Positions 8,282-16,273 of a stretch of 64,000 bases of DNA are shown one piece after another. The position numbers and the translations under genes are program-made. Within the stretch, counting starts at the first letter, position 1; each line of letters starts with the position of its first letter. The notes below the pieces were generated by a model that saw only the letters and a program-made list of their open reading frames with translations, was not told where the DNA came from and ran no database searches. The DNA is taken from positions 2,834,501 through 2,898,500 of the forward strand of contig NZ_JAGT01000001.1 in NCBI RefSeq assembly GCF_000526795.1, read 5' to 3'. The DNA comes from Ruminococcus flavefaciens AE3010 (GTDB lineage: Bacteria; Bacillota; Clostridia; Oscillospirales; Ruminococcaceae).

Positions 8282-8477
8282 GTAGGGGCGAACACTGTTC
8301 GCCCGAGTCGTTAGCTTGTAGGGGCGGATATTATCCGCCCGCCAATAACCGTAAAAACACAAATGACCAATGTGTAGGGGCTGGCGTCCTCGACAGCCCG
8401 TTAAATTTAGTGAATAGTAAGGGACGCCCTCTCTTGCAGGGCGTCCCCCTTAATGGGCGGATATTATCCGCCCCTAC
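8282..8477. repeat. Array of five different palindromic intergenic repeats
   Basis: Five hairpins follow each other: GGGCGAACACTGTTCGCCC (8286-8304), GGGCGGATATTATCCGCCC (8322-8340), an imperfect GGGCTGGCGTCC...ACAGCCC (8377-8399), GGGACGCCCT/AGGGCGTCCC (8421-8447) and again GGGCGGATATTATCCGCCC (8455-8473). The first three are preceded by GTAGGG and the last is followed by CCCTAC. There is no coding sequence here. Confidence 0.85.
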
Positions 8478-8493
8478 AATTCCGAATTGATTT

Positions 8494-8736
8494 TTATTCT
8501 ATCACGGTGTAATTATCCGCAGCATTTTCCTTTGTGGCATGCTCGGTGACGCTGAGCACTTTAACCTTCAGCGGACGTGTGCCCATATTTATCTCGATTA
8601 TATCGCCAACCTTCACGTCATAGGAGGCTCTTGCAGCCTTGCCGTTCACGACTATCTTCTCGGCGTCGCAGGCTTCGTTTGCAACGGTGCGGCGCTTTAT
8701 AAGGCGCGTTACCTTGAGGTATTTGTCAAGTCTCAT
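8494..8736 (-). CDS. rqcP: RqcP-type S4 RNA-binding protein
   Basis: This 80-residue protein is one S4 domain (MRLDKYLKVTRLIKRRT..., KIVVNGKAARASYDVKVGD). In Bacillus its counterpart (YabO/RqcP) helps RqcH add alanine tails to stalled nascent chains on the 50S subunit. The order mazG-HU-rqcP resembles the Bacillus mazG-yabO neighbourhood and supports RqcP over Hsp15. An AAAGGGAG ribosome site precedes the ATG. Confidence 0.85.
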   Translation of the reverse strand: MRLDKYLKVTRLIKRRTVANEACDAEKIVVNGKAARASYDVKVGDIIEINMGTRPLKVKVLSVTEHATKENAADNYTVIE

Positions 8737-8763
8737 AATATCTCCCTTTCTCTGACAGCTTAT

Positions 8764-8796
8764 ATAAAAAAGGGGACAGCGGACTGTCCCCTTTGC
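8764..8796 (-). terminator. Terminator after the HU gene
   Basis: The stem GGGGACAG / CTGTCCCC with a 4-nt loop, read on the minus strand, is followed by a T-run. It separates HU from rqcP and would lower rqcP expression from the shared upstream promoter. Confidence 0.8.
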
Positions 8797-8798
8797 TA

Positions 8799-9074
8799 TT
8801 ACTTGTTTACAGCTTCCTTGAGACCTCTGCCGGCCTTGAATGCAGGTGCCTTGCAGGGAGGGCAGACCATCTTTGCCTTTGTCTTAGGATTGATGCAGGT
8901 CTTTTCGCCTCTCTCGCGTACTTCAAAAGTACCGAAGCCTGTGATAGAAACCTTCTCGCCGCTTTCAAGAGCGCCCTGGATAGCTGTGAGTGTAGCCTCA
9001 AGAGCAGAAGCAGCGTCCTTCTTAGTGCAGCTTGCCTTATCTGCGATAGAGTTGATAAGTTCAGTCTTAGTCAT
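8799..9074 (-). CDS. hup: HU-family nucleoid DNA-binding protein
   Basis: The 91-residue product has the HU fold: MTKTELINSIADKA, the dimer region, and the DNA-arm hairpin VSITGFGTFEVRERGEKT followed by NPKTKAKM. It carries extra cysteines (CINPKTKAKMVCPPCKAP) in the arm, which is unusual because most HU proteins lack cysteine. The start follows GGAGG (9084-9088). Its ATG overlaps the last 8 bases of mazG, which suggests coupled translation. Confidence 0.92.
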   Translation of the reverse strand: MTKTELINSIADKASCTKKDAASALEATLTAIQGALESGEKVSITGFGTFEVRERGEKTCINPKTKAKMVCPPCKAPAFKAGRGLKEAVNK

Positions 9075-9891
9075 TTTTCTGTTCCTCCATTTTACTAATA
9101 ATTGATTTTGCCTTGTCCCAATAAATGTCGAGCTCTTCAATAGGAAGATTTTTCATATCAAGCTTCTCCTCGGAAACAAGATCCTCTGTAACGGAAAAGC
9201 GCTTGATAAATTTCTCCGTAGCGGATTTGAGTGCCAGTTCCGCATCAATGCCCAAGTGTCTTGCAGCGTTGACGCATGAAAACAGCAGATCGCCCAGTTC
9301 TTCTTCGATGTCAGCTTTATTGCCGCTGATGATAGCAGTCTCCAGCTCAGATGTCTCGTCGTTTATACAGGCTACGGCGTCCTCGGCACAGCGGAAATCC
9401 ATGCCTGCACGCATTGCTCTCTTGCCGACCTTCTGTGCTCTCATAAGAGCGGGAAGTGACTTGGCAACGCTTGTGAGGGTGTCCGTATAACGCTCCTGTC
9501 CCTTGGTCTCCATTTTTATGGCGTCCCAGTTTTTCAGCACCTGTTCGGTGGTATTGGCTGTGACGTCACCGAAAACATGGGGGTGACGGATAATGAGCTT
9601 TTTGCAGACCTCGTCGCACACATCATCGAATCTGAAAGAGCTCTTCTCCTCCTCGATCCTGCAATGAAAAACGACTTGCAGAAGAACATCGCCCAGCTCT
9701 TCGCGGAGAAGCTCAGAGTCCTCAAGGTCAATAGCCTCGATGACTTCGCAGGTCTCTTCGATGAGATCGCTTCTGATGGACTGATGAGTCTGTTCTCTGT
9801 CCCAGGGGCAGCCGCCCTCGCTTCTGAGAAGTCTGACGATGTCGAGCAGATCGTTTATTGAATAATGGTCTTTCTGCTGGTATTCAACCAT
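9067..9891 (-). CDS. mazG: Nucleoside triphosphate pyrophosphohydrolase MazG
   Basis: The 274-residue protein has two tandem MazG domains. The first (GGCPWDREQTHQSI, LIEETCEVIEAID, ELREELGDVLLQV) carries the EExxE12-28ExxD metal site. The second repeats it (DETSELETAI, IEEELGDLLFSCVNAARHLG). It hydrolyses non-canonical or excess NTPs. An AAGGGAG ribosome site and a TTGCAA-17-TATTAT promoter lie upstream, and it heads the mazG-HU-rqcP run. Confidence 0.93.
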   Translation of the reverse strand: MVEYQQKDHYSINDLLDIVRLLRSEGGCPWDREQTHQSIRSDLIEETCEVIEAIDLEDSELLREELGDVLLQVVFHCRIEEEKSSFRFDDVCDEVCKKLIIRHPHVFGDVTANTTEQVLKNWDAIKMETKGQERYTDTLTSVAKSLPALMRAQKVGKRAMRAGMDFRCAEDAVACINDETSELETAIISGNKADIEEELGDLLFSCVNAARHLGIDAELALKSATEKFIKRFSVTEDLVSEEKLDMKNLPIEELDIYWDKAKSIISKMEEQKND

Positions 9892-9925
9892 AGGAAAACA
9901 CTCCCTTAAAGACGGGCTATGTTAT

Positions 9926-9954
9926 ATAATACCCTAATTTTTTCTAAATTGCAA
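9926..9954 (-). promoter_or_regulatory. Promoter of mazG-HU-rqcP
   Basis: On the minus strand TTGCAA (9949-9954) and TATTAT (9926-9931) are 17 bp apart. The rest of 9955-10080 is AT-rich with no other feature I can support. Confidence 0.65.
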
Positions 9955-10080
9955 CCTATTTTTTACATTTTTGTTAATTTCGTAGAATAATAACATTTGC
10001 TTAGTCGCGGTTTGTATATTTTTGACATATAATTACTCTCTGTTATATAAACAAAGAGCCAAAAAGCCACATTGCTGTTA

Positions 10081-11076
10081 TTATTTGTCCACGAATCCGA
10101 CCTTGTGGTAGACCTTGGAAACTATCCTGCCTGAGTACCTGAGAGCCTTCTGTGCGCCCTCGGTGTAGCACTGCTTGAGGAAAGCCTTGTCGGCGCTGAG
10201 TCTTGCGAACTCTGTGCGGACAGGTTCAAGGTGATCGGCAACAGCCTCGCCTACAGCAAGCTTGAAGTCGCCGTAGCCCTTGCCTGCGAACTCAGACTCG
10301 ATAGACTTGAAGTCCTTGCCTGTTACGCAGGAGTATATGGTCATAAGGTTATTGATTCCGTCCTTGCCCTCGCGGCAGCATACCTCAGCCTCGCTGTCGG
10401 TGACAGCTCTCTTGAACTTGCGTATGATTGTATCCTTGTCGTCGAGGATAAGTATGCATGCGTTGGGATTCTCGTCGGACTTGGACATCTTCTTTGTAGG
10501 CTCCTGCAAGGACATTATCTTTGCGCCTACCTCGGGGATATATGGCTCGGGCAGGGTAAAGAAGTCGCCGTAGCGCTGGTTGAAGCGCTGAGCGATGTTT
10601 CTTGCCAGCTCCAGATGCTGTTTCTGGTCAACACCCACAGGTACAAGGTCTGCGTTGTACGCAAGGATATCCGCAGCCATAAGGGTGGGATATGTAAAGA
10701 GACCTGCGTTTATATCGTCGGGGTGCTTCTGGCTCTTGTCCTTGAACTGAGTCATACGTGAAAGCTCACCGAACTGAGTATTACAGCCCAGTATCCAGTT
10801 GAGCTCTGCGTGTGTGGGAGCATGGCTCTGTATAAAGAGTATTGATCTTTCGGGATCAACTCCGCAGGCCATGAGAAGTGCATATGAATTAAGTGTATTC
10901 TGACGCAGCTTTGCAGGGTCCTGTCTGACGGTTATAGCGTGCATATCAACAACGCAGTAGATACAGTTGTACTGCTCCTGGAGAACTCCCCAGTTTCTGA
11001 CAGCACCGATATAGTTCCCGAGAGTAAAGGTTCCTGTAGGCTGTATACCGCTGAATATCAGCTTTTTATCGTCCAT
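10081..11076 (-). CDS. trpS: Tryptophanyl-tRNA synthetase
   Basis: The 331-residue product is a class I synthetase. It has the HIGH-equivalent PTGTFTLGNYIGA at residues 14-26 and the KMSKS loop (KKMSKSDENPNA) near residue 195. YNADLVPVGVDQKQHLELAR is the standard TrpRS dimer/substrate region. Length is normal. An AAGGAGC ribosome site lies 6 bases before the ATG. An unknown gene lies 12 bases upstream and is probably co-transcribed. Confidence 0.97.
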   Translation of the reverse strand: MDDKKLIFSGIQPTGTFTLGNYIGAVRNWGVLQEQYNCIYCVVDMHAITVRQDPAKLRQNTLNSYALLMACGVDPERSILFIQSHAPTHAELNWILGCNTQFGELSRMTQFKDKSQKHPDDINAGLFTYPTLMAADILAYNADLVPVGVDQKQHLELARNIAQRFNQRYGDFFTLPEPYIPEVGAKIMSLQEPTKKMSKSDENPNACILILDDKDTIIRKFKRAVTDSEAEVCCREGKDGINNLMTIYSCVTGKDFKSIESEFAGKGYGDFKLAVGEAVADHLEPVRTEFARLSADKAFLKQCYTEGAQKALRYSGRIVSKVYHKVGFVDK

Positions 11077-11088
11077 TTGAGATGCTCC

Positions 11089-11619
11089 TTACTTCTGTGC
11101 AGCTTTTCTTGCTTCGGCATCGTCCTTGAGCTGACAGCTTCTGATCTCGCTGAGAACGCGCTGATAGAGAACGTAGAATGTGCGGAGCTCCTGCTCCTCC
11201 TCGGGGATAAGACCGGCCTTTATCTCGGTCTTGTAAACGCCGCCCTTTGTGAGGACGAAGATGTTGTTAGTTCTGCCCTTGGGGAGGTCATACTGCTTTG
11301 TCTTCTGACATTTTGGCAGGAGCTGACCTGCGTTTACAACGAGAGCGTGAGCAGCCTGTACAAGGTTTCTGTACTTCTGTGAAGCTCCTGTGTACTCGCC
11401 GCCGTTGTTGAAGTAGATGTTTGCAGCTCCGTTGATGAAGCATACCATAGTTGTGAGCACGTCTGATGACATAGGAATGTCGATGACTACTCCGAATGCG
11501 TCGTTTCTCTTCATCTTGGCGAAGTTGTCGAAGTACTGGGCAGGGAAGTTTATTGCCTGTCCTCTTGTCATAAGGTATTTCTGTGTGACATTATATCTGT
11601 CGGTCATTCTGTTTGGCAT
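11089..11619 (-). CDS. Conserved-looking protein of unknown function, upstream of trpS
   Basis: I do not recognise this 176-residue soluble protein. It has no signal peptide or membrane helix. A central part (FGVVIDIPMSSDVLTTMVCF, ANIYFNNGGEYTG) looks like an alpha/beta or roadblock-type core, and the C-terminus is helical and charged (EEEQELRTFYVLYQRVLSE). It is 12 bases from trpS on the same strand, with a GAAAGGA ribosome site. The assignment to any family would be a guess. Confidence 0.75.
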   Translation of the reverse strand: MPNRMTDRYNVTQKYLMTRGQAINFPAQYFDNFAKMKRNDAFGVVIDIPMSSDVLTTMVCFINGAANIYFNNGGEYTGASQKYRNLVQAAHALVVNAGQLLPKCQKTKQYDLPKGRTNNIFVLTKGGVYKTEIKAGLIPEEEQELRTFYVLYQRVLSEIRSCQLKDDAEARKAAQK

Positions 11620-11659
11620 AATGGATTATCCTTTCAAAGTGTTTTTTCTTATTTTATTC

Positions 11660-12853
11660 TCAATCGAGCATTTCTCTTGTCATGCGGGCAAGTATCTCCA
11701 TGCCCTTGTTTATCTGCTCGTTTGTAGGTGTTGAGTAATTGAGTCTGAATGAGTGGCTTACCTCGCCTTCTTCAATGCTGAACGAGTTGCCGGGAACTAC
11801 AGCTATCTTGTACTCCTGTACAGCCTTTCGGCAGAAATCGTTCATGTTGCAGCTGTCGGGGAGAGTACACCACACGAAAAGTCCGCCCTGTGGCTTGATG
11901 TAGTTTATCTTCTTTGAGAAATCGTTGTCGATGTATCCGCACATAAGGTCGCATTTTTCCTTGTATATAGCGCGGAGCTTCTTGAAATGGGCTTCTCTGT
12001 CAACAGTTGACATAAATCTGTGGGAAACTACCTGTGCCCACATATTGGAGTGAACGTCGGATACCTGCTTGCACACTACCATTTTCTGGATAATTGGTGA
12101 GGGAGCCGAGCAGTAGCCTGTTCTGAAGCCTGATGAGATTATCTTGGAGAATGTGCTGGAGTAGATAACTCTGCCCTCGGTGTCGAAGCTCTTGATGCAG
12201 GGGAGGTTCTCGCCCTCAAAGCGGAGCTCGCCGTATGGGTCGTCCTCAAGAATAATGAAGTCGTATTTGCAGGCAAGCTCGTATACAGCCTTGCGCTTTG
12301 CAAGGGACATGGTCTTGCCTGTTGGGTTCTGGAAGTTGGGGATAACGTAAAGGAGCTTTACGTTCTTTTCGGTCTTGACAGCGTTCTCCAGCTTTTCAAG
12401 GTTTATGCCGTCGTCGTCCATATCGACACCCTTGAGGTTGACGTTGTATGAGCGGAAAGCGTTGAGCGAACCGATGAAGCATGGGGACTCGCAGAGGAGA
12501 GTTTCTCCCTCATTGAGGAGCACCTTACATGAGAGCTCGTTAGCCTGCTGTCCGCCCGAGGTGATGATAAGGTCATCGAATTCCTTGTGGAAACAGCCCT
12601 TTTCCGTCATCCAGCCTTTGAGGTAGTCGCGGAGGGGAGTGTAGCCCTCGGTAACGCTGTACTGCAAAGCAAGGATAGGGTCATCTCTGAGAAGCTCTGC
12701 CGATATTTCAGCGATACGCTCCTTGGGGAAGGCTTCGGGAGCAGGATTGCCTGCTGCGAAGGAAATAACATTGGGATCAGCAGTGAATTTCAGTATTTCT
12801 CTGATAGCGGAAGCGTGGAGCTTGCTAACCTTTTCTGAGAATTTATAATCCAT
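11660..12853 (-). CDS. PLP-dependent aminotransferase, class I/II (2-aminoadipate/MocR-like type)
   Basis: The 397-residue product starts MDYKFSEKVSKLHASAIREI, has ISFAAGNPAPEAFP, the cofactor-binding VIPNFQNPTGKTMS and LEDDPYGELRF, and the PLP lysine in YSSTFSKIISSGFRTGYC. This is the subgroup of 2-aminoadipate/aromatic aminotransferases without a DNA-binding domain. The amino-acid substrate cannot be fixed. The aryl-acid genes at 31-37 kb would suit an aromatic aminotransferase, but they are far away. The start is set at the ATG at 12853, since residues further upstream do not resemble the family. Confidence 0.85.
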   Translation of the reverse strand: MDYKFSEKVSKLHASAIREILKFTADPNVISFAAGNPAPEAFPKERIAEISAELLRDDPILALQYSVTEGYTPLRDYLKGWMTEKGCFHKEFDDLIITSGGQQANELSCKVLLNEGETLLCESPCFIGSLNAFRSYNVNLKGVDMDDDGINLEKLENAVKTEKNVKLLYVIPNFQNPTGKTMSLAKRKAVYELACKYDFIILEDDPYGELRFEGENLPCIKSFDTEGRVIYSSTFSKIISSGFRTGYCSAPSPIIQKMVVCKQVSDVHSNMWAQVVSHRFMSTVDREAHFKKLRAIYKEKCDLMCGYIDNDFSKKINYIKPQGGLFVWCTLPDSCNMNDFCRKAVQEYKIAVVPGNSFSIEEGEVSHSFRLNYSTPTNEQINKGMEILARMTREMLD

Positions 12854-13037
12854 GATAAAAACCAGCCTTTCGTCTGTATGTTGATACTTTGCTTTGTCTT
12901 GCCCCGTCACGTCTTTATAGGGACATTTTAGAATATATTATCAGCCTATCCTATACATTATAACACATATTTTTGAATGTTGCAACATATATTTTTGTGA
13001 AAAAGGGATTTTTTCCTCAAATCGGAGGCGGTTATTA

Positions 13038-14627
13038 CTGAAAAAACAAAACTTCATAAAGGGTTCTATCATACTTATGGTCTCGGCAGCAGCTGCAAAG
13101 CTCCTCGGTGCGGTGTTCAAGATACCCCTTACCAATATCCTCGGCGGCGTGGGCATGAGCTATTTCAGCTGCGCCTACAGCCTTTTCATGCCTGTGTATG
13201 CCCTGACAGTTACGGGACTCAGCTCCGCAGTGGCTAAGATGACTGCCGAGAGCGCGGCACTGGGTATGTACAGAAATGCCGCAAAGGTAAGGCGGACTGC
13301 CCTTGGACTGTTTTCGGCGGTGGGGCTGGCAGGAAGTCTGCTCATACTGCTCCTTGCAAAGCCTTTCAGTATATATTTCATCGGGCTTCCCGAGGCATCG
13401 GCAGCAGTAGCCATGATAGCTCCTGCTGTATTTTTCGGCTGTATCACCGCCGTGGAGCGGGGCTACTACGAGGGCATGAGCAATATGTATCCCACGGCAC
13501 TTTCGCAGCTGGCAGAGGGTATGGTCAAGGCTGCGGCGGGACTATGGCTGTGCGGCTTCGTCACGGAGCACCCTCGGACAGTAATGAGGCTATTTCCCTT
13601 TGTGACGGATATACGGGCGGCAGCTGCCGCCGCAGGCATACTGGGCGTCACCCTTTCAACAGTGGGAGCAGCGCTGTTTTTTGCGGTGATGAGACTATTT
13701 GCGAGAGCTCCCAAGGGCGGCGAGTCCCATGTGATGAGCAGGAGCACCATTGCGTGGGAGCTTGCAGCCACGGCTCTCCCTGTAGGAGTGAGCTCCGTGG
13801 TGACCAACCTGACTGCACTGATAGATATGTGGACGGTCATAGGCTGCATCTCTCGTTTTGGCTGCTCTGCGGCAATGCCCGAGGGAGTCCCGAAAGAGGA
13901 GCTGCCCCGGTTTGTGTACGGCTCCTTTGCAGGGATAGCCCTGACGGTGTTCAATCTTGTGCCATCGGTGACAAATATGCTGGGCAAGGGAGCTCTTACC
14001 TGCATTGCGGCGGCTCGGGGCAGCGGCGACCGCTCCGCACTGGAGAGGGGGACGGTACAGGCGCTTCTCTCGGCAGCTGTCATAGCAGTCCCGGCTGCGG
14101 CAGGCTTGGGAGTTCTTGCTCCCGAGGCGCTGAGCTTCCTTTATCCGCGGCAGTCCGATGAAGCGGCAGTGTGTATAAGCTCTCTGCGGTATCTTACGGC
14201 AGGAATGGTGTGCCTGTGCGTGTCGTTTCCGCTGTTCAGTATGCTGCAAGCGGTGGGTAAGCCTGCCGCTCCGCTGAAAATAATGCTTGTGGGCACGGCC
14301 ATAAAGCTTGCGGGAAATCTGCTGCTCATACCTGTTATGGGAGTTGACGGGGCGGCGCTGTCAACGACTGTATGCTACGGGGTGATACTTGCAGCGGCTC
14401 TGCGGGTGTACATAAAGGCTTCGGGAGTTTCACCAAGTGCCGCACCCTTTGGCAAGGTGCTGTACGCAGGAGCCATGTGCGGGGGAGCGGCTCTTCTTAC
14501 GGCAGAAGCCCTGCGGCGCAGAGAAGCTCCCAACATTGCGGTTCTGGGGATTTCGGGAGCAGTGGGAGGCGCTGTATACATAGGGCTTATATTTGCCCTT
14601 ATCGGCAGAACAAAAAATCAGCAGTAA
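13038..14627 (+). CDS. MATE/MurJ-superfamily polysaccharide flippase (SpoVB-like), apparent CTG start
   Basis: The protein has about 14 hydrophobic segments. Its N-terminus (LKKQNFIKGSIILMVSAAAA, then KLLGAVFKIPLTNILGGVGM) is typical of SpoVB and related lipid-linked oligosaccharide flippases. The first ATG (13077) would lose part of helix 1. The frame is open upstream, and GGAGG at 13024-13028 lies 9 bases before the codon CTG at 13038, which starts the family-like sequence KKQNF. CTG is therefore the likely start, giving 529 residues. The codon use is GC-rich. It probably moves cell-wall or polysaccharide precursors. A role in spore cortex formation is possible but not shown. Confidence 0.82.
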   Translation: MKKQNFIKGSIILMVSAAAAKLLGAVFKIPLTNILGGVGMSYFSCAYSLFMPVYALTVTGLSSAVAKMTAESAALGMYRNAAKVRRTALGLFSAVGLAGSLLILLLAKPFSIYFIGLPEASAAVAMIAPAVFFGCITAVERGYYEGMSNMYPTALSQLAEGMVKAAAGLWLCGFVTEHPRTVMRLFPFVTDIRAAAAAAGILGVTLSTVGAALFFAVMRLFARAPKGGESHVMSRSTIAWELAATALPVGVSSVVTNLTALIDMWTVIGCISRFGCSAAMPEGVPKEELPRFVYGSFAGIALTVFNLVPSVTNMLGKGALTCIAAARGSGDRSALERGTVQALLSAAVIAVPAAAGLGVLAPEALSFLYPRQSDEAAVCISSLRYLTAGMVCLCVSFPLFSMLQAVGKPAAPLKIMLVGTAIKLAGNLLLIPVMGVDGAALSTTVCYGVILAAALRVYIKASGVSPSAAPFGKVLYAGAMCGGAALLTAEALRRREAPNIAVLGISGAVGGAVYIGLIFALIGRTKNQQ

Positions 14628-14640
14628 AAAGTATGGTTTA

Positions 14641-14815
14641 ACTATGAACGGGATTCCAAAGGGAGTATACTCCCTTTGGTCAGGTCAAGGGTGACTCCCC
14701 ACAGGGTGGGGAGATGTCGCAACGCGACAGAGGGGACGGACCCGATTAGGGGGACAGCCCTTGTGGGGTGTGGGGCAAAGCCCCGCAGTTACAAAGCGCT
14801 TCGCAAGGGGTGAAT
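14641..14815. repeat. Composite dispersed repeat downstream of the flippase gene
   Basis: The stretch holds a CCAAAGGGAGTATACTCCCTTTGG inverted repeat near 14654, then GACTCCCCACAGGGTGGGGAG, GTCGC-AAC-GCGAC and CAAAGCCCCG pieces. It is related to the elements at 2380-2520 and 46470-46560. There is no open frame of note. Confidence 0.75.
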
Positions 14816-14845
14816 AAAAAAACAGTCCAGTGGACTGTTTTTTTA
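14814..14845. terminator. Bidirectional terminator between the flippase and Rrf2 genes
   Basis: AAAAAAACAGTCC-AGT-GGACTGTTTTTTT is a near-symmetrical hairpin with A- and T-runs on its two sides. It serves both convergent genes. Confidence 0.85.
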
Positions 14846-14892
14846 GAGGGGACGCATTGCAAGTGAAGGTGTCCCCTTATAAAGTTGTTGAT

Positions 14893-15324
14893 TCAGATAC
14901 AGTAATCTCCGCCGTTGCTGCTGTGCTCTATGATGTCCCTGAGGGTTATGCTGTCAAGGTAGTCGGTGATGGACTTGAAAAGTCCCTCCCATATGAAAAG
15001 AGTGGAGCATTCTCCTGCTCGCGGACATTCATTAGGCTCAAAATCAAGACAGGCTACGGGAGCAAGACTGCCCTCGGTAGCTTTCAGCACATCACCTACG
15101 GTTATATCGTCGGGACTTCCCGCAAGCATATAACCGCCCTTGTTGCCGCGGTTAGTTCTCAGGAGGCCTGTTTTATTGAGCAGGGGAACTATCTGTTCGA
15201 GATATTTCTTGGATATGCCCTGTCTGTCAGCAATATCTTTAAGCGATACATACCCCTCTTCATGGTGGAGCGCAAGGTCGTAGAGCATTCGCATAGCATA
15301 TCTGCCTTTTGTTGATATTTTCAT
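14893..15324 (-). CDS. Rrf2-family transcriptional regulator (IscR/CymR type)
   Basis: The 143-residue protein has the Rrf2 winged helix (MKISTKGRYAMRMLYDLAL, the recognition helix ISKKYLEQIVPLL, and the wing NRGNKGGYML). Three cysteines in VACLDFEPNECPRAGECST (C-x7-C-x5-C) resemble the Fe-S ligand set of IscR, so it may sense iron-sulfur or cysteine status. cysK lies about 950 bases upstream in the same orientation. A 17-base box in its own promoter recurs in the cysK promoter, suggesting it regulates both. Confidence 0.88.
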   Translation of the reverse strand: MKISTKGRYAMRMLYDLALHHEEGYVSLKDIADRQGISKKYLEQIVPLLNKTGLLRTNRGNKGGYMLAGSPDDITVGDVLKATEGSLAPVACLDFEPNECPRAGECSTLFIWEGLFKSITDYLDSITLRDIIEHSSNGGDYCI

Positions 15325-15359
15325 TGATACACGTCCTTTCGGGTAGTTCGATAAGTATT

Positions 15360-15388
15360 ATTATACCATAGGTTTAGTATGTTTTCAA
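15360..15388 (-). promoter_or_regulatory. Promoter and operator-like box of the Rrf2 gene
   Basis: On the minus strand TTGAAA (15383-15388) and TATAAT (15360-15365) have a 17-bp spacer. The spacer is filled by an imperfect dyad. The plus-strand box CCATAGGTTTAGTATGT (15366-15382) matches the cysK leader box (17326-17343) at about 14 of 17 positions. This suggests autoregulation. Confidence 0.7.
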
Positions 15389-15442
15389 GTGCTGTGTGCA
15401 AAAAATATTCCGCTTTTTTGCAGTCTGCCCGAGGGCTATGGC

Positions 15443-15472
15443 TTGACATTCTGCTGATATTTGTGCTATACT
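15443..15472 (+). promoter_or_regulatory. Promoter of the DUF4352-like lipoprotein gene
   Basis: TTGACA (15443-15448) and TATACT (15467-15472) are 18 bp apart, with a second TATAAT overlapping at 15472. Confidence 0.7.
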
Positions 15473-15572
15473 ATAATATACTGAATATCAAGTATTACTC
15501 CTGCATATGCACTGACGCGGGAGATATATTTCAAGCCGCAGAACGGCTTTTTATGATTCGGAGGATAGAATA

Positions 15573-16178
15573 ATGAAGAAAACAGGATTATTTGCAGTAC
15601 TTCTTGCAACAGCGCTTACAACAGCTTCTTTTGCGGGCTGTTTAGATAAAAACAGCAGCTCATCTTCGAGAGTGCGTCAGTCGTCGAACATACCCACATC
15701 TATTGAAGCTATAGGTTCAAATGTTGTGGACGGCGAGATGGGAAAAGAGATAACGGAAAATGATACGGGCTTTACTCTCAATTCCGTTATAAGTGCCAAG
15801 AACAGCGAAACAGGCGAGCAGTTCATATACATGGACATCACTCTCAGGAACAATACCGATAAGCAGTACACACTGAGTACTCTCAATAACTTCTATATCG
15901 AGCTTCCCGACGGAAGCAAGGCGGAGTCTGATGTGCGCACACAGCTCTATGCGAAGCAGAACTTCAATGAGAGCAAGTATTATGCCGACCCCTTTGATAT
16001 CCCCTCAAACGGACAGTTCAGCGGAGTGATCGGCGGTATTGCAGTCAGCGGTGATGCAAGCGATTTCAAGCTTTGCTTTTTCCCCACAGGTGACAATCCG
16101 AGAGCAAAGGGCACTGTTATCAAGTACGACATAACAAGCGGAGATATACATGCTCCTGCTGCCGAAATGCTGAAGTAA
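15573..16178 (+). CDS. Lipoprotein with DUF4352-like immunoglobulin-fold domain
   Basis: The 201-residue product has a lipoprotein signal ending in SFAGC (Cys23). After a Ser-rich linker, residues 65-185 look like the DUF4352 beta-sandwich (GFTLNSVISAKN, GEQFIYMDITLRNNTDKQYTL, ...GVIGGIAVSGDA). The function of such domains is not known; they often sit on the outer face of the membrane in Firmicutes. GGAGG precedes the ATG. It is a single gene between its own promoter and terminator. Confidence 0.7.
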   Translation: MKKTGLFAVLLATALTTASFAGCLDKNSSSSSRVRQSSNIPTSIEAIGSNVVDGEMGKEITENDTGFTLNSVISAKNSETGEQFIYMDITLRNNTDKQYTLSTLNNFYIELPDGSKAESDVRTQLYAKQNFNESKYYADPFDIPSNGQFSGVIGGIAVSGDASDFKLCFFPTGDNPRAKGTVIKYDITSGDIHAPAAEMLK

Positions 16179-16186
16179 ATATTACA

Positions 16187-16217
16187 TAGCCCGAAGCAAT
16201 GCTTCGGGCTTGTTTTT
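16187..16217 (+). terminator. Terminator of the DUF4352-like lipoprotein gene
   Basis: AGCCCGAAGC-AAT-GCTTCGGGCT is followed by TGTTTTT. Confidence 0.88.
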
Positions 16218-16220
16218 ACA

Positions 16221-16250
16221 AGAAAGCCGCTGCATTTGCAGCGGCTTTCT
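16221..16250 (-). terminator. Terminator of cysK
   Basis: AGAAAGCCGCTGC / GCAGCGGCTTTCT is a 13-bp perfect stem with a 4-nt loop. On the minus strand, T-containing sequence follows it, 24 bases after the cysK stop. Confidence 0.75.
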
Positions 16251-16273
16251 GATGTAAATGGCATATTACAGGA

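Noticed and set aside
10016..10060. TTGACA followed by TATATA facing the plus strand before trpS
   Set aside because: It would transcribe only antisense to trpS, and no RNA gene or terminator follows nearby; probably a chance match in AT-rich DNA.
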